Source: Oikopleura dioica
Lineage: Eukaryota > Chordata > Appendicularia > Copelata > Oikopleuridae
DNA length: 64,000 nucleotides
Reading direction: 5' to 3'
Assembly (NCBI GenBank): GCA_907165135.1
Contig: OU015568.1
Coordinates: forward strand, 8,812,501 to 8,876,500
Shown here: in pieces, positions 1 to 10,808 of the stretch
Layout: each line of letters begins with the position of its first letter
Numbering within the stretch: the stretch's first letter is position 1
Position numbers and translations under genes: made by a program
Notes under the pieces: model-generated
Database searches by the model: none
The model's input: the letters and a program-made list of their open reading frames with translations, nothing else
Told to the model about the DNA's origin: nothing

Positions 1-1354
1 TGACCATTCTAGAGAAGGGACTCTCCTTCTTCGCTAGTTTCTCGTCGAGCTTCGTTTCGCTGAGTTCTGATTGACTACCGCTTTCGGATCCAAAATCGTT
101 CTCAAAAGGATTTGTTGATTCTTTCGGCCCCTCATGCTCGGGTTTCGTTTGATTGCCGGTGATTGTAATGCCACTGTATCTCTTCGCAAGTTGCTCTTCG
201 AACATCCTCGATCGCTGGATCGCGAAGAGAAGAAGTTTTACGTCGAGTTCGTGATGTCTTTGTTCCAAAACGCTCGACATCATTTCTACCGTCAATTTGC
301 AAAAAGCAACCGCTACTCGTTCCGAAATCTCCCATGAAGCGGGGAAGATTTCTCCGAATCTTCCTTCTACGTCCATCAGCGCTTTTTTCGCCCAAGCAAA
401 TCTCCTGTCAATCTTGTCAAACCAAGCCACTTCCTGGCTCGAGTCAAATAGCAACTTGTACTCGGACAGTCGCGACACAATAAAACTGCTAATAACTTCA
501 TTCCTCACTGTAACATCAAGACAATCGGCGACTTGACATGCCGACTTGACATTTTGAATATCGAGCTTTTCTTTTGACGAAATGGCGAAGGCTTGAGAGA
601 AGTCCTTGGTGACGAATGTTGAGAGATCGGTGCGGATTTTTGCCATGCGCTGAGTGACGATTTGAATCTCCTCGACGGAGTCTTTGTAAACGTCTAAATG
701 CTCAATAACGTTCGAAACACCAGGTAAAAGCGTCGCGACAAGGCCATAATCCCTTGCCGTCGTCGCTTTCTCCAAATTTTCAACTCCATCAAGCACGATG
801 TGTAAATGGTTCAACGTAGTAATCGAAGCGGTGAGATTTCTTTTGGCTTGGTCGAGTTGTCTGATGTCACGGGTGATTTCGGAGACCATTCTTTCCGATT
901 CTTCAGCTCTGGTTTTGATCTCCATGATTGAGGAGACGAGTTTTTGGAGGTCGACTTGGGCTTCGTCGAGCATTTGAGCGGATTGTTTTCCGTCTTGGTG
1001 GCCTTCGCGGATGAGATTTGAGACTTCACCTGTTTTCTGGTTCAAAAATTTGGCCATTTCCTATTGGAATTCAACGAATTTCGCGACTCTCATGCTACGA
1101 GGCAGGCCCAATTCGCCCCCAGCCGCGTGAAAATCAAATAATTTCTTTCATTATTATTGAACCGCTCCTTCATGATGCTCTATCCTTTCACTCAACTCTA
1201 AAATCACTTCATCCAAGTTACTCAAGCTCTGCTCATTAGGAAACATCGCATTTATATATTGAGTAACGTCAAAATCGACAGAATCGAGAGGATCGTCCGA
1301 CGGGAACATCTTCGCCAGTGCTTCTACCACTGCTGGATTTTCGGTTTCCGACAT
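1..1354 (-). CDS. VPS53: VPS53, GARP/EARP tethering subunit (N-terminal part)
   Basis: Subunit of the GARP and EARP complexes, which tether endosome-derived vesicles at the trans-Golgi and recycling endosomes. Two exons are visible: 1163-1354, starting MSETENPAV, and 1-1060, joined by a 102-nt GT-AG intron. The protein matches the VPS53 N-terminal domain almost end to end: FPSDDPLDSVDFDVTQYIN near the start, the coiled coil EITRDIRQLDQAKRNLTAS, then VAWFDKIDRRFAWAKKALM and LLLFAIQRSRMFEEQLAKR. An STNPFENDF stretch matches the STNPF of the human linker. The gene runs off the left edge, so roughly the first 415 residues are present and the C-terminal half is missing from the window. The short exon-1 donor context is not consensus, so that join could shift by a codon. 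Confidence 0.93.
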
Positions 1355-1647
1355 TTTCTCTGCTATAATATTTGCAAATAGGTGGATAGGGTGTTTCTTC
1401 AGGGGTAAAACTGGTTTTCCAGCAGCGCGAATTTGTATTGGCCGAGAGGCGAAACGCTCCGCCACTGAGTGAAAAGAAGCAAAAGTCATAAAGAAGTCTC
1501 CAGAGAGAAAATTAAGAATATTTTCAAAAGAGAGTAGAACTTGGAATAAAATGATTATCAACAAATCGTAAATTCTATAATTTCTTGTCAGCATGAAACT
1601 TTCAAGCACAATTTTATTTGACAGCTTGTTGATCATTTTTAATCTCT

Positions 1648-3193
1648 TCAGATTTTCTTATTATCTCGTCTAAAGATTTTAATTCTAAACAACTTTTTCT
1701 GAACGAAATCATTACCAATATCAAATCTTCTTTTGAATTTCCATTTCGGTGAAATCGTCCTTCTTTTCTTCCGATGTTTTCTGTACAAAAATACGCCCGT
1801 CAAACCGATCAAAATTACGCTGTCAATGGATCTGAGGTGGGTTTCGGAATTGGTTGGGAAATCTTGCTCCGGCTGTAGCTCCGGACTTATTTGATAAACC
1901 CCCATCGTTTAACACATGTATCGAAAGAGCTTTTCGAGCTCTACAAACTCTGCATTGGAATTTTCAATATCTCTAGAAATTCCCGGTTTTTCTTTACCGG
2001 TTTTAATCTAAATTATCGGTTTTTCACCAAAATTATGAATCAGATTCTTTTCTATCTCCCTCAGATTGATTAACTCTGCATTTGAATGCCCAATCATCCA
2101 AAAATTACCGGTTTTCAGGCGTTTGAAATGTTGAAATCAACTCTAAATTCATGCCCGGTGCTGTTCAATTTTCAAAAAATGCAACCCAGTTTTGAAGGAA
2201 AAACTCCGATAAAACTGATAATTTTTCATATATTGGGAATTCCAATGCAGAGTTGCTAGATCTTTAAAAGCTCTATCCATACATGTATGACACAATGGGT
2301 TTATATTTTCAAGACCAGAGAGAGCGGGAGCAAGATTTCCCAACCAATTCCGAAACCCACCTGAGCTGTTTTATGATTAATTACTAATAATTTCATAAAA
2401 CGCCAAATTGTGTTTCTCCGACCCTGATTCCTGATTGACAGTAAAAGCGCCAGAATCAGTCCTCCCGCCTTTGATTTATTATTCATCGCCACAGGGGGTG
2501 CTATTTTTACGGGACAGTTTTCGGCCAGTTCGTCGGTTTCTTCGCCCGGGCATTGATTTTTCCCGTCGCAGAGGAAATCCTCGTGAATACATTTTCCCGA
2601 ATCACAAGAGAACAAACCTTCGTGGCATTTATGATCTGCGCCTGACAGCTCGTCTGAAAGAACAATCAACTGTAAGTGACTGTATTTAGCTTTGAAAGCT
2701 CACATGCTGTAAGTTGAAATTGAGCATCAATTAGGGGAGTATCATCAGTCTTCAATCTTATGAGGATTTTATCAGAAGGGAGGATGAGGAGCTGCCCGTC
2801 GTTTTTATCCGTGCAGAGTTTTGGAGTTGCAGAAGGTCCAGAAACCTGCGTTCCGAGGTGAAAACGGACGAAGCTTCCGCACTCTTGTTCTCCAGAGATC
2901 GAAATGATTTTCAGCATGAACATTGCGCTCTCAGATGGAGCGATTATTCCCACTAGAATTTTTCGTTAGTCTTTAGACTAGGTCTTTGGCAGACCTCCTA
3001 CCCTAACGAGTGTCAAATTTTAATGAGAGGCGCTCACTGACAGCGCTCATTACACCTCAATCTTAGAGCGTTTCTTACCTTGGCAATCGATATTTTTCTC
3101 GTCAAAGAAATACATCCCAGAATCATTATGAGATCTGAACTCTTCTCCCCAAGTTATCAAGCTCTCTCCATTGAGCCCCGACAAATCTAGCAT
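1648..3193 (-). CDS. CUB-like plus LDLa single-pass membrane protein
   Basis: Exons 3079-3193, 2704-2952 and 2653 downward join in frame. The first two form a CUB-like beta domain with paired cysteines (DCQ..., EQECGSF, PKLCTDK). Exon 3 is a complete LDL-receptor class A repeat with six cysteines and the acidic calcium site, ending CDGKNQCPGEETDELAENC. The tail is less certain. A donor inside CTT TTA CT joined to an acceptor at about 1835 gives a hydrophobic span (GGLILALLLS + IDSVILIGLTGVFLY) followed by the basic stop-transfer RKHRKKRR, a convincing membrane anchor; the protein would end at 1648. No signal peptide is visible before the first methionine, so a 5' exon may be missing. The domain order resembles NETO-type receptors, but it is too short to name. 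Confidence 0.6.
1832..2365. repeat. Inverted repeat filling an intron of the CUB/LDLa gene
   Basis: Arms at about 1832-1972 and 2222-2365 are reverse complements, near-perfect over the outer ~36 bases (the GGTGGGTTTCGGAATTGG core) and about 75-80 percent similar further in. The middle carries several ACCGGTTTT-like and CTCTGCATT.GAAT repeats. The right-hand intron boundary (CCCACCTCAG on the minus strand) coincides with the tip of one arm, so the repeat supplies the splice acceptor. It looks like a MITE-type insertion that became an intron; no transposase is present. Confidence 0.75.
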
Positions 3194-3328
3194 CTAACTT
3201 TTTTTCTTCGTGTGTGTAAGTTTCAACTCCTTATTCGAACATTGAAATTGGGGAGGAATCGACCCAGCGGGGGATGGGTTTATATCTTTTGTTCTGGGTG
3301 GGAAATTAAAGCTATAAAATTGTTAAGA

Positions 3329-5475
3329 ATGCTTACTGGGCAGATTTTGCGGCGAATTGTTCGGACGTCGAGTTTGCGAAGAAACAGTAATGTTTCCAAG
3401 AAGCTGAACAGATTCTCCGGTGAAGAAAGATACGAAGCCTCCCCAAAGCGATACGATGGAAGGTACATCATCGACGAATCTAATCGCGGAGCTTGGAAGC
3501 TGGAACTCTTGAACGAATACAAACCAGACGATGCGATTGTGCTGTTTTCTGGTAGGGATGTAAAATGTGTTGCTTGATTTTTGAAATCAACAACGACCGA
3601 ATTCCGAATCTTAATTTGTATCACGCTCTTTTATCAGTAGGGCGGAAAATGATCATCAAGAGATGACCATTTTTCTCAAGATTTGTAGAGAGGGTAATCT
3701 CAGCTCAAATTTAAATTGGCGAATTATTTATGCACAGCTGAAAAAATGCGCTTTCATGCTAAAGCCTTCATACTTGCTTATTTTTCATTTCCTCCTTCTA
3801 AATCCAAGATAAACAGCGGTGTTCCCCCGATTCTCCGTTTTATCTTCGTCACTCTTCTTCAAAGAGAAAAGCTTCACATTTACATCCCTATCTCCAGGTA
3901 AACGTCGCAACTTCCCTGGCATCGGCCGTCGATACCTTTCCTCCCCCGACTTCCAAGACATCACCAGTATCCCCAAAGAGCTCTATCGTTCAGAAAGTGT
4001 CTTCTCTCAAACAGATTTCCGTGCTCAAACTCTTGCAAATTTGGCACTCAATCTTTGCGCGTACAGAGAATTTTACAGTACCGACTCTCGCTTTTCAAAG
4101 CTAAAAGTCGCCATTGGATTTGGAATCGGAGAACTAGCCGCTTTGGTCGTTTCGAACTTGATAACGACAGAAGATGCTTTTGCCATCGCGAATTTTTTAT
4201 GCGACGAAGTAGCGGCTTCCGAGAAGGAGATGGAAACGCATGCTGCCATTTGCTCCGTGAAGAACAGGCACAAGATTAATTTGGCCTGCCACGATGCTAG
4301 AGATTACGTTTCAAAGACAAGGGGATTCACACTTGAAGATGCGCTGCTCATTCCAGAGCATGAGGAGTATGGGATCCCAACGACAGTCGATGTGGCGGCT
4401 AGAATTGACAGATACAACATCCTGATCGCAGGGCACCCAGTTGGCATTCAGTACATTGCCAGACAAGCGAATAAGTATAACATTAAGGATGTTCAAGTCA
4501 TTCCGAATTATCCAGCGCTAAATACGATGCATTTTCAGGTAAGAAAACATCTGTGCACATATTATTGAACTTCTAGGTTTCTACAGTAAAATATGGCTAA
4601 GTATTGAACTTAAAAAAATGAGAGAATAGGGCAACTTCTTATGGCAAAGTTCAACGGAGTAATACATTCCTTTCGGGAGTATTCAATTTTGCCGTGAGAA
4701 GTTGTTTGAGAATGGGGAACATGGTGGTAAAAGTAGGGAGTTTTCGCGATTTTTAGAGACATTTCGGAATTTCGAGCGAACATTGAGGAACAATCAGATT
4801 CATTTAGAGAAAATAACAGGCAGATAGGGGCGTTCAGAGACATTCTACTGTTTAATTTTGTATTCTACCGAAAAACACTGGATTCTAGCGCAGTGCGGAC
4901 AAGTTATCCAATCTGCTCTCCGAACTTGAAGGTGGAGAGCCATTTCTTGATGTCTGGAATTTCGCAAATTTGAATTCCAAGACGAAGCCTTTCAACCTGT
5001 ATCAAAGCGTAGACCTTTACTCAGCAAAGAACTTGCAATACTTGCTTCCCAAGACTCTCTTTTCCCGACAAATCCTTTGGCAAAACATGATCAATGCCTT
5101 GCTCAATTATAAGAATAAAGAGGGAAGGATGGACTACTCAAAAACACCGACAGTCATAGAAATAGGACAGGGAGGGAGCTTTGGGCTATCAATAAGAGAT
5201 ATTTATGGCTACGAAATGGTGAAGCCGGAAAAATATAGGTAAGTGACATGGAAGTGAGTTTTTCATCAGTTTACAGATGGATCGACGTGGGTGAAAGTGA
5301 TGCGTACAAATTCCAACAAAGTCAACTTTTAACAAGGAACGGATTTTTTAACTTTTCTTCTCTAGATATCTTTTTTCCCTTCCTGGCGGTCCTTTTCCTT
5401 TTTCAGTTGAAAAATCTAAAAAGATGGAATGAGAGAAAATGGAGAGAAAGCAATAATATCACTGCGTCGCACTAA
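3329..5475 (+). CDS. Mitochondrial malonyl-CoA:ACP transacylase-like pseudoenzyme
   Basis: Four exons (3329-3551, 3898-4538, 4889-5238, 5277-5475) join in frame. The N-terminus (MLTGQILRRIVRTSSLRRN) is an arginine-rich, acid-free mitochondrial presequence. The body aligns with the MCAT/FabD acyl-transferase fold: VLFSG, then GFGIGELAALVVS, NLACHDARDYV, VIPNYPALNTMHF and VIEIGQGGSFGLS. MCAT normally moves malonyl from CoA to mitochondrial ACP for type II fatty-acid synthesis. Here the nucleophile Ser of G-F-S-x-G is Gly, the catalytic His position of AFHT is Asn (ALNT), the GQGSQ loop is GKRRN, and the malonate-binding Arg position is Cys. The C-terminus adds a hydrophobic segment, IFFPFLAVLFLF. 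A transferase reaction is unlikely. A splice acceptor-like AG one base before the ATG suggests trans-splicing. Confidence 0.8.
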
Positions 5476-5552
5476 TTTTTCCAAAATCATATTGTTCTGC
5501 ACTAACATTGGAACTTTTAGATCTTTAGAGAAATCGGTAAACTGTCTTAATC

Positions 5553-8500
5553 ATGTCTAACGCCCATCGTTTCGATGGGCATCAGAACCATCGAGACTCG
5601 CCTTCAAGGCCTCCTCCTCAAAATCATCCCCAGGCAGCAAGTGGTTGGATTGACGAACCGCCGAAGCCTTGGTATTTCCTCGAGCTTGATGCTCTATTCA
5701 ATAGTCGCAACCCGCTCTTTCAGGATCGGTTGTATTTTCCACATTACACTATCAACACACTAATGTTTACGATTAGTAGAATGCGATTGATCTCCTAGCG
5801 CGTCAGGCGCACTAAATAACACTGCGCTGCTTGTTGTTTAAACAGGATTATTTGAAGAAACCCTAAGAGTTCTTATTTTACCAATTTTCAACCCGTAAAA
5901 AAGCCAATGCGATCGTTCATCGGACGCCCCGAGTTTTATGACGAAAGACCAGAGATTCAACGAGAAATTTTTGCCCGAGAAAAAGAGAGGCTCATCCAAG
6001 AAGATCTTCTCGAAAAGGATAATATCATAAACATCATCAAAAGAGTTTCGAATGAAGGTGAATTTATGCCCATTTTAACTCATAACAAAGGAACAAAATC
6101 ATTCTAGCCCTCGAACAACACTGGCAATCTCTTGTTCAGCGATCAGAAAATCCAAGAAATGTAGAAAAATTAAATAAGTTTGCTGATAATGTCAACGCGC
6201 TGAAAGCGTCTCGTCGACCAAAAGCAGAAATAGATAGAGCAATCGAAATATATACAAGTTCAAAACGAGCGCTAAATCTTATCTGCGAAGATGCAAGAAC
6301 AATAAAAGCAGAACTTGATTGGCGGAATAGTGCACGACAAAATTTTTTGTTGGGAAATCAGCCTCCTTCTGAAGAAACCACTCCTCGTCAGAGACAATTT
6401 CAAGAGCCGAATCCGCCGATCGATCCACGTGTCCGCCCGGGTCAAAATATTTCCCCGCCGAAGAGACTGATCGACTACAGTCAAGGAGACAACAAGGAGA
6501 ACAGAGAGGAATTGGTGCAACGAGATCCACCAATTGTAGTTAATCGAACTCGAAACGCAAGCGGAACCGTTTACAATTACGAGCAAGCTCAAGCAGATCC
6601 ACGTCAACTTCCTCCACGGGCTAATCGAGGGTGGTCTCTAGAGCCGTCATCTGGTTGGAATGATCCTCCGACAAGAAGCGATCAAGCTCTTAGAGGAAAG
6701 TCGCCAGATCCACAACAATGGCATAGTCGCAAAAATGACTGGTCAGCTGAGCCACCAACAAATTGGAATGATCCGACTCCACCAGAAAGAACAACTTATC
6801 AACAAAGAGAACAAGAGTTGTCTCGGATCGCAGAAGACCAACCACGTAGTCGATCTCCTGAATGGAATTCTCAACGCCGAAGGTCACCAGAGCCTCGTCG
6901 TAGGTCCCTAGAACGCCGGAATTCACCAAATCGCGACAGAAAGAAAGGTAGATCGTCTGCGGACTCACCAGAGAGACGGAAATCTCCAAGTCGTCGCCCG
7001 TCACGGGACAAAGGTAATTTTTTCCCGCTTCTAACAGTCAGTCTATCATTTATAGAACGAAAAAGAGGATCAGAGCGCCGAAAATCCTCATCGAAATCAC
7101 CAGAACGACGTCCTTCTCGTGACAAAAGCTCATCTCACACGTCGAAAGAAAGAAGCTCCCGTGAAAATTCTTCCGCTGATAAGCGTCGTGAAAGATCTCC
7201 GCCAGCCCGTCGTAGAACCCCTCCTCGAAGGCGCAGTCCTCCCCAAAGCACTCGTTCTCCTAATAGACAGAGAAAGGATCATAATATTCGACCAGTGTCG
7301 AATCCTCGCCAAACTCCACCGAGTCAACCTGGTCCGAATAACAATTTACCGATGACTCCGGATTCTCAGGTTCAACAGCTGACAGTTACTGTGAACGAGT
7401 TCAGTCCGTTGGGTAATAGTGGTACGATGCCAAGTAGAAGAATGCTGGCAGAAAGGAAGAAACTTGAAGGTGAGCGTCAAGCACTTCAAAAGCAGCGCGA
7501 AGAATTGCACAGAAAGAGGCAAGAGTTAGCGCTTTCGGCTAAGAGGAAAGAACACGATTTTCAACGAAAACGACAGGAATCCACGGATAGTGAATCCCCG
7601 GAAACGTTGCGAAAGAAGGCTCTGGAATCTCAGAGCATTGAAACTTTGAGAGCCAACGCCATCAATTCCATTTCTAGCGTGAGGAAAGCCCTTCCAAACG
7701 AGGGACCGCCAAAGAATGTTTACTCAGTGACCTTGGGTATGAGTGAATCTTCTGAAACATTGCGAAACAAAGCAGCAAATGCTTCTCCTAAAAAACTACC
7801 GCAATTTGATGAATCCGAGAATCGAGGCCAAACTGCTTCTGAACCGCGCAATCCACCAAAAAATGACTCCGTGATCTTGATCGACGATTCTGATGACGAT
7901 AACATGGATATTAGCACCCACGAAGAAGAGCCAAGCCCTCAAGAAATCGCCGCTCAAAAAGCTCAAGAACTTAACAAACGACTTGAAGCAAAAAGAAATG
8001 AGAAAAAGCAACTCCAAAAGCAGAAATCTGATGAGTTTATCAAGCGACTAGAACCTCAGCAAAAAGATGCTGAGAAAAAGAGACAGGACGCGTCGGTCCT
8101 AGAGCAAGAAGCGAAAAGGCAAAAAGCGATTAAATTTGCGGAAGAAAAAGCCAGGCAAATTGCGAATCAACATGCCGTTAGGGAGAGACAGCAAGAGCTT
8201 CAAACAAGAATCAATGCTGGTCTTGCAAAAATGGGAGGAAGCGTAATTGCGACAAACAAGGATAGGGAAGAAATGATCAAAAATAATAGGCTGCAGAGAG
8301 AAATCTCAAACTATCAGCATGCTAAAACTGCTGCTCAACTGAGGTAAAACTTGGAAAACAAAAGGGTGTTAAATGAGTCCGTTTAGGATGGAGGAGAGAC
8401 TGGCAAGAACTAAAAAGTATACTCATTATGCTATTTATTTCAAATAATAATATTAATCAAATAATAAATTATTTGTTATAGTTATTTCTTGGTTTTTTCT

Positions 8501-10554
8501 ATAATTTCAATAACATTAAATTCAGGTTGGCAGAAGAAGGTCTGAAGATGGTTTCCGGAAAGATGCCAGTTCAGAAGAAATTGAGGATGGACATCGAAGC
8601 CCAGCTTGCTGAAAAGTCACCTGAACCGACTCCTAAAAAGAACGAGAAATCTTCAGAACCTGCTAAGAAAAAGAAGCGACGATCTCGATCTAGATCTCGT
8701 GACCGCTCTCGATCCCGTGAGCGCCGTCGACGACGTCGTTCCCGTACTCGCTCTCGCTCAAGAAGCCCTCGAAGAAGACGATCCAGAAGCCGATCAAGAA
8801 GTCCTCGGAGGAGACGAAGATCGCACTCTCGATCAAGATCGCGAGACCGTCACCGTCGTCGCCGCTCGAGATCCCGCTCACGATCTCGCAGACGCGATAA
8901 ATCCAGATCTAGCTCAGTTCGGCGTGAGCGCTCAAGATCGAAGAAGAAATCTGAAAGCGACTCTCGCAAAAGTTCTGAAAGAGCGACTCTCCGACGCAGT
9001 TACACTGAAGAGGAAAAAGAGAAAAACTCTGATAAGAGAAGCGAGCTCTCGGAACTGGAAGAAGTGCCAATTTCATCAGACGAAGATTCTAGCCCTTCTC
9101 CGTCGCCAAAGCCATCTAATTTCAACTTCATGTCCGGCCCTCCGCCCGGAATGGGTCCTCCTGTTCCTCCGATTCCTCCGCCTGTGCCTCCTTTTATGCA
9201 CCCGGCTTTTCCACCATTTGCGCCACCACCTGTTGCCGCTCCTGGGCTTATTCCACAGTTTGCAACCAGAGATCCCTATAATTTCTTGAATCAAATTCCT
9301 AATGTTCCACCTCCGAACTTGGAACCTGCGACTGCTTCAGTCCCTGAAAAAGCTCAGGAAAACGTTCAGCCACCACAAGTTGAGTCAGAAGTAAATGCAC
9401 TTACTGAAGATATCCGTGCGCAAGCCCAAGCTTTTCAGGCAGAAAAAAATACTCAAGATATTGCTGAGCCTGTCGGCGAAAAAGTCACTGACCGAGACTT
9501 TTTCCAAAGTCGTTTTATCAGGACAAAGATTGAGGGTGATAAAGTTGCTTTGATTATTCGAGGTCTTCCAGGTAAGAAAATAATGGTTTTGTGTCTTCAG
9601 CATATTTCTACTTGAAATATTTCAGGCTCAGGCAAAACTACTGTAGCCAGAAAAATTGAAGAAATGGAGCGTGCGAACGGCAAAAAAGTGAAACGGCTTG
9701 ATTTTGTCGACGAGTTCAAGGAAGACAAACATGACGTAATTCACTTGATTTTTATACTTTTTTCTATATTTATAGGATCCGGACTTCACCGATTACGAGA
9801 AGCGAGAAAAGCGCGAAAACTTTTTCCTAAAAATGGAGAAAGAGTTGCGAAAGAGCAAGTACAATGTCATCATCGTTGAAGACATCTTTGCCCACGTGAC
9901 TAGCTTCGAAGATTTCTACGCTACCGCTGTCAAGTGGTTTTACAAGGTTTGTTTTGATAGATTTTCCAAGTTTTTTAAACATTCGCTCTCTAGCCATTCG
10001 TTATTGATGTTGGGAAGACATCTGAAGACGTTGTGCAGGAGTATTTCCTCAATCAAGAAATGATGCGCTCTCTGGAAATGTGCGAGTACTTCCAGAAAAG
10101 CTACCAGAAGACTCCCGAGCGTTTCAACCGGATAATTCTTCGCTACACCTTCGATGTCGAAACTGACATCGAATATGAATCCGGCGAGTGTACTACTGGA
10201 GAGTCTTCCCAGGAAACCATAACCGCGGACATTGATCCGCGTAGAAGTCCAAGGGACAGATTGAGCTTTTCAATTGGCCCAGCTGTCCCTGTTCGTAAGT
10301 CATAATTATTTTGAAAGTATTGGTAAGATTCTCTGTAACAGTTACGTCTATTTTATTTATCTATTTTCTATTTACTTAAATCATTTTCTAGCGCCAAATT
10401 CTGTGAACTTGGACACTTCAAAGGTAATATCTGTCTAATACTCTTTCTGAAGCTTCAAATTTAGTCACACGCATCAACTAGCCTTCCTCCTGGCACTTCA
10501 CCTATCCCGACACTGGCACCTTCGAGAAGAAAAGAACATGCTTACGAAAATTGA
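5553..10554 (+). CDS. YLPM1: ZAP3/YLPM1-like nuclear RS-domain protein with P-loop domain
   Basis: Large multi-exon gene. Exon ends seen: ~5671, 6057/6108, a probable 42-nt intron near 7013-7055, 8343/8526, 9571/9626, 9735/9776, 9946/9994, 10294/10392, 10423/10465. All keep frame, including the join at 8343/8526, so the two long coding blocks are one gene. The N-terminal half has W-[ND]-[ED]-P-P repeats (SGWIDEPP, SGWNDPP, TNWNDPTPP), RS-rich tracts and long charged coiled coils. The second half has a strong RS domain, a proline-rich stretch, and a C-terminal kinase-like P-loop: ALIIRGLPGSGKTTVARKI, then VIIVEDIFAH. That order matches YLPM1/ZAP3, a nuclear protein-phosphatase-1-associated factor. 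The first intron (5672 to about 5869) is uncertain. Confidence 0.72.
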
Positions 10555-10808
10555 AGTAATGAGAAACAATTCTCTGCTGCTAGTTCTGTCTCATATTCGC
10601 CACTGCTATTTTATTTACGTTCTCCTGTAAGCTTATGATAAATTTTAAAAGGATACTGCCATTTTATGTAGCCTACAGGAGAAATAACGGATAATACTCG
10701 GATATGTTTACTGTAAACTTGTAAAATAGTGATATCATCACGGCAATACATTGATACATCACCACAAAATTCAAACACATTGTTATTTTTGTCAGGGATT
10801 TAGAAAAA

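Noticed and set aside
3280-3624. 114-codon minus-strand ORF
   Set aside because: Antisense to the presequence exon of the transacylase-like gene; no domain.
8606-9289. 227-codon ORF overlapping the RS domain
   Set aside because: It is the +1 reading of Arg/Ser codon repeats of the ZAP3-like gene; no independent domain.
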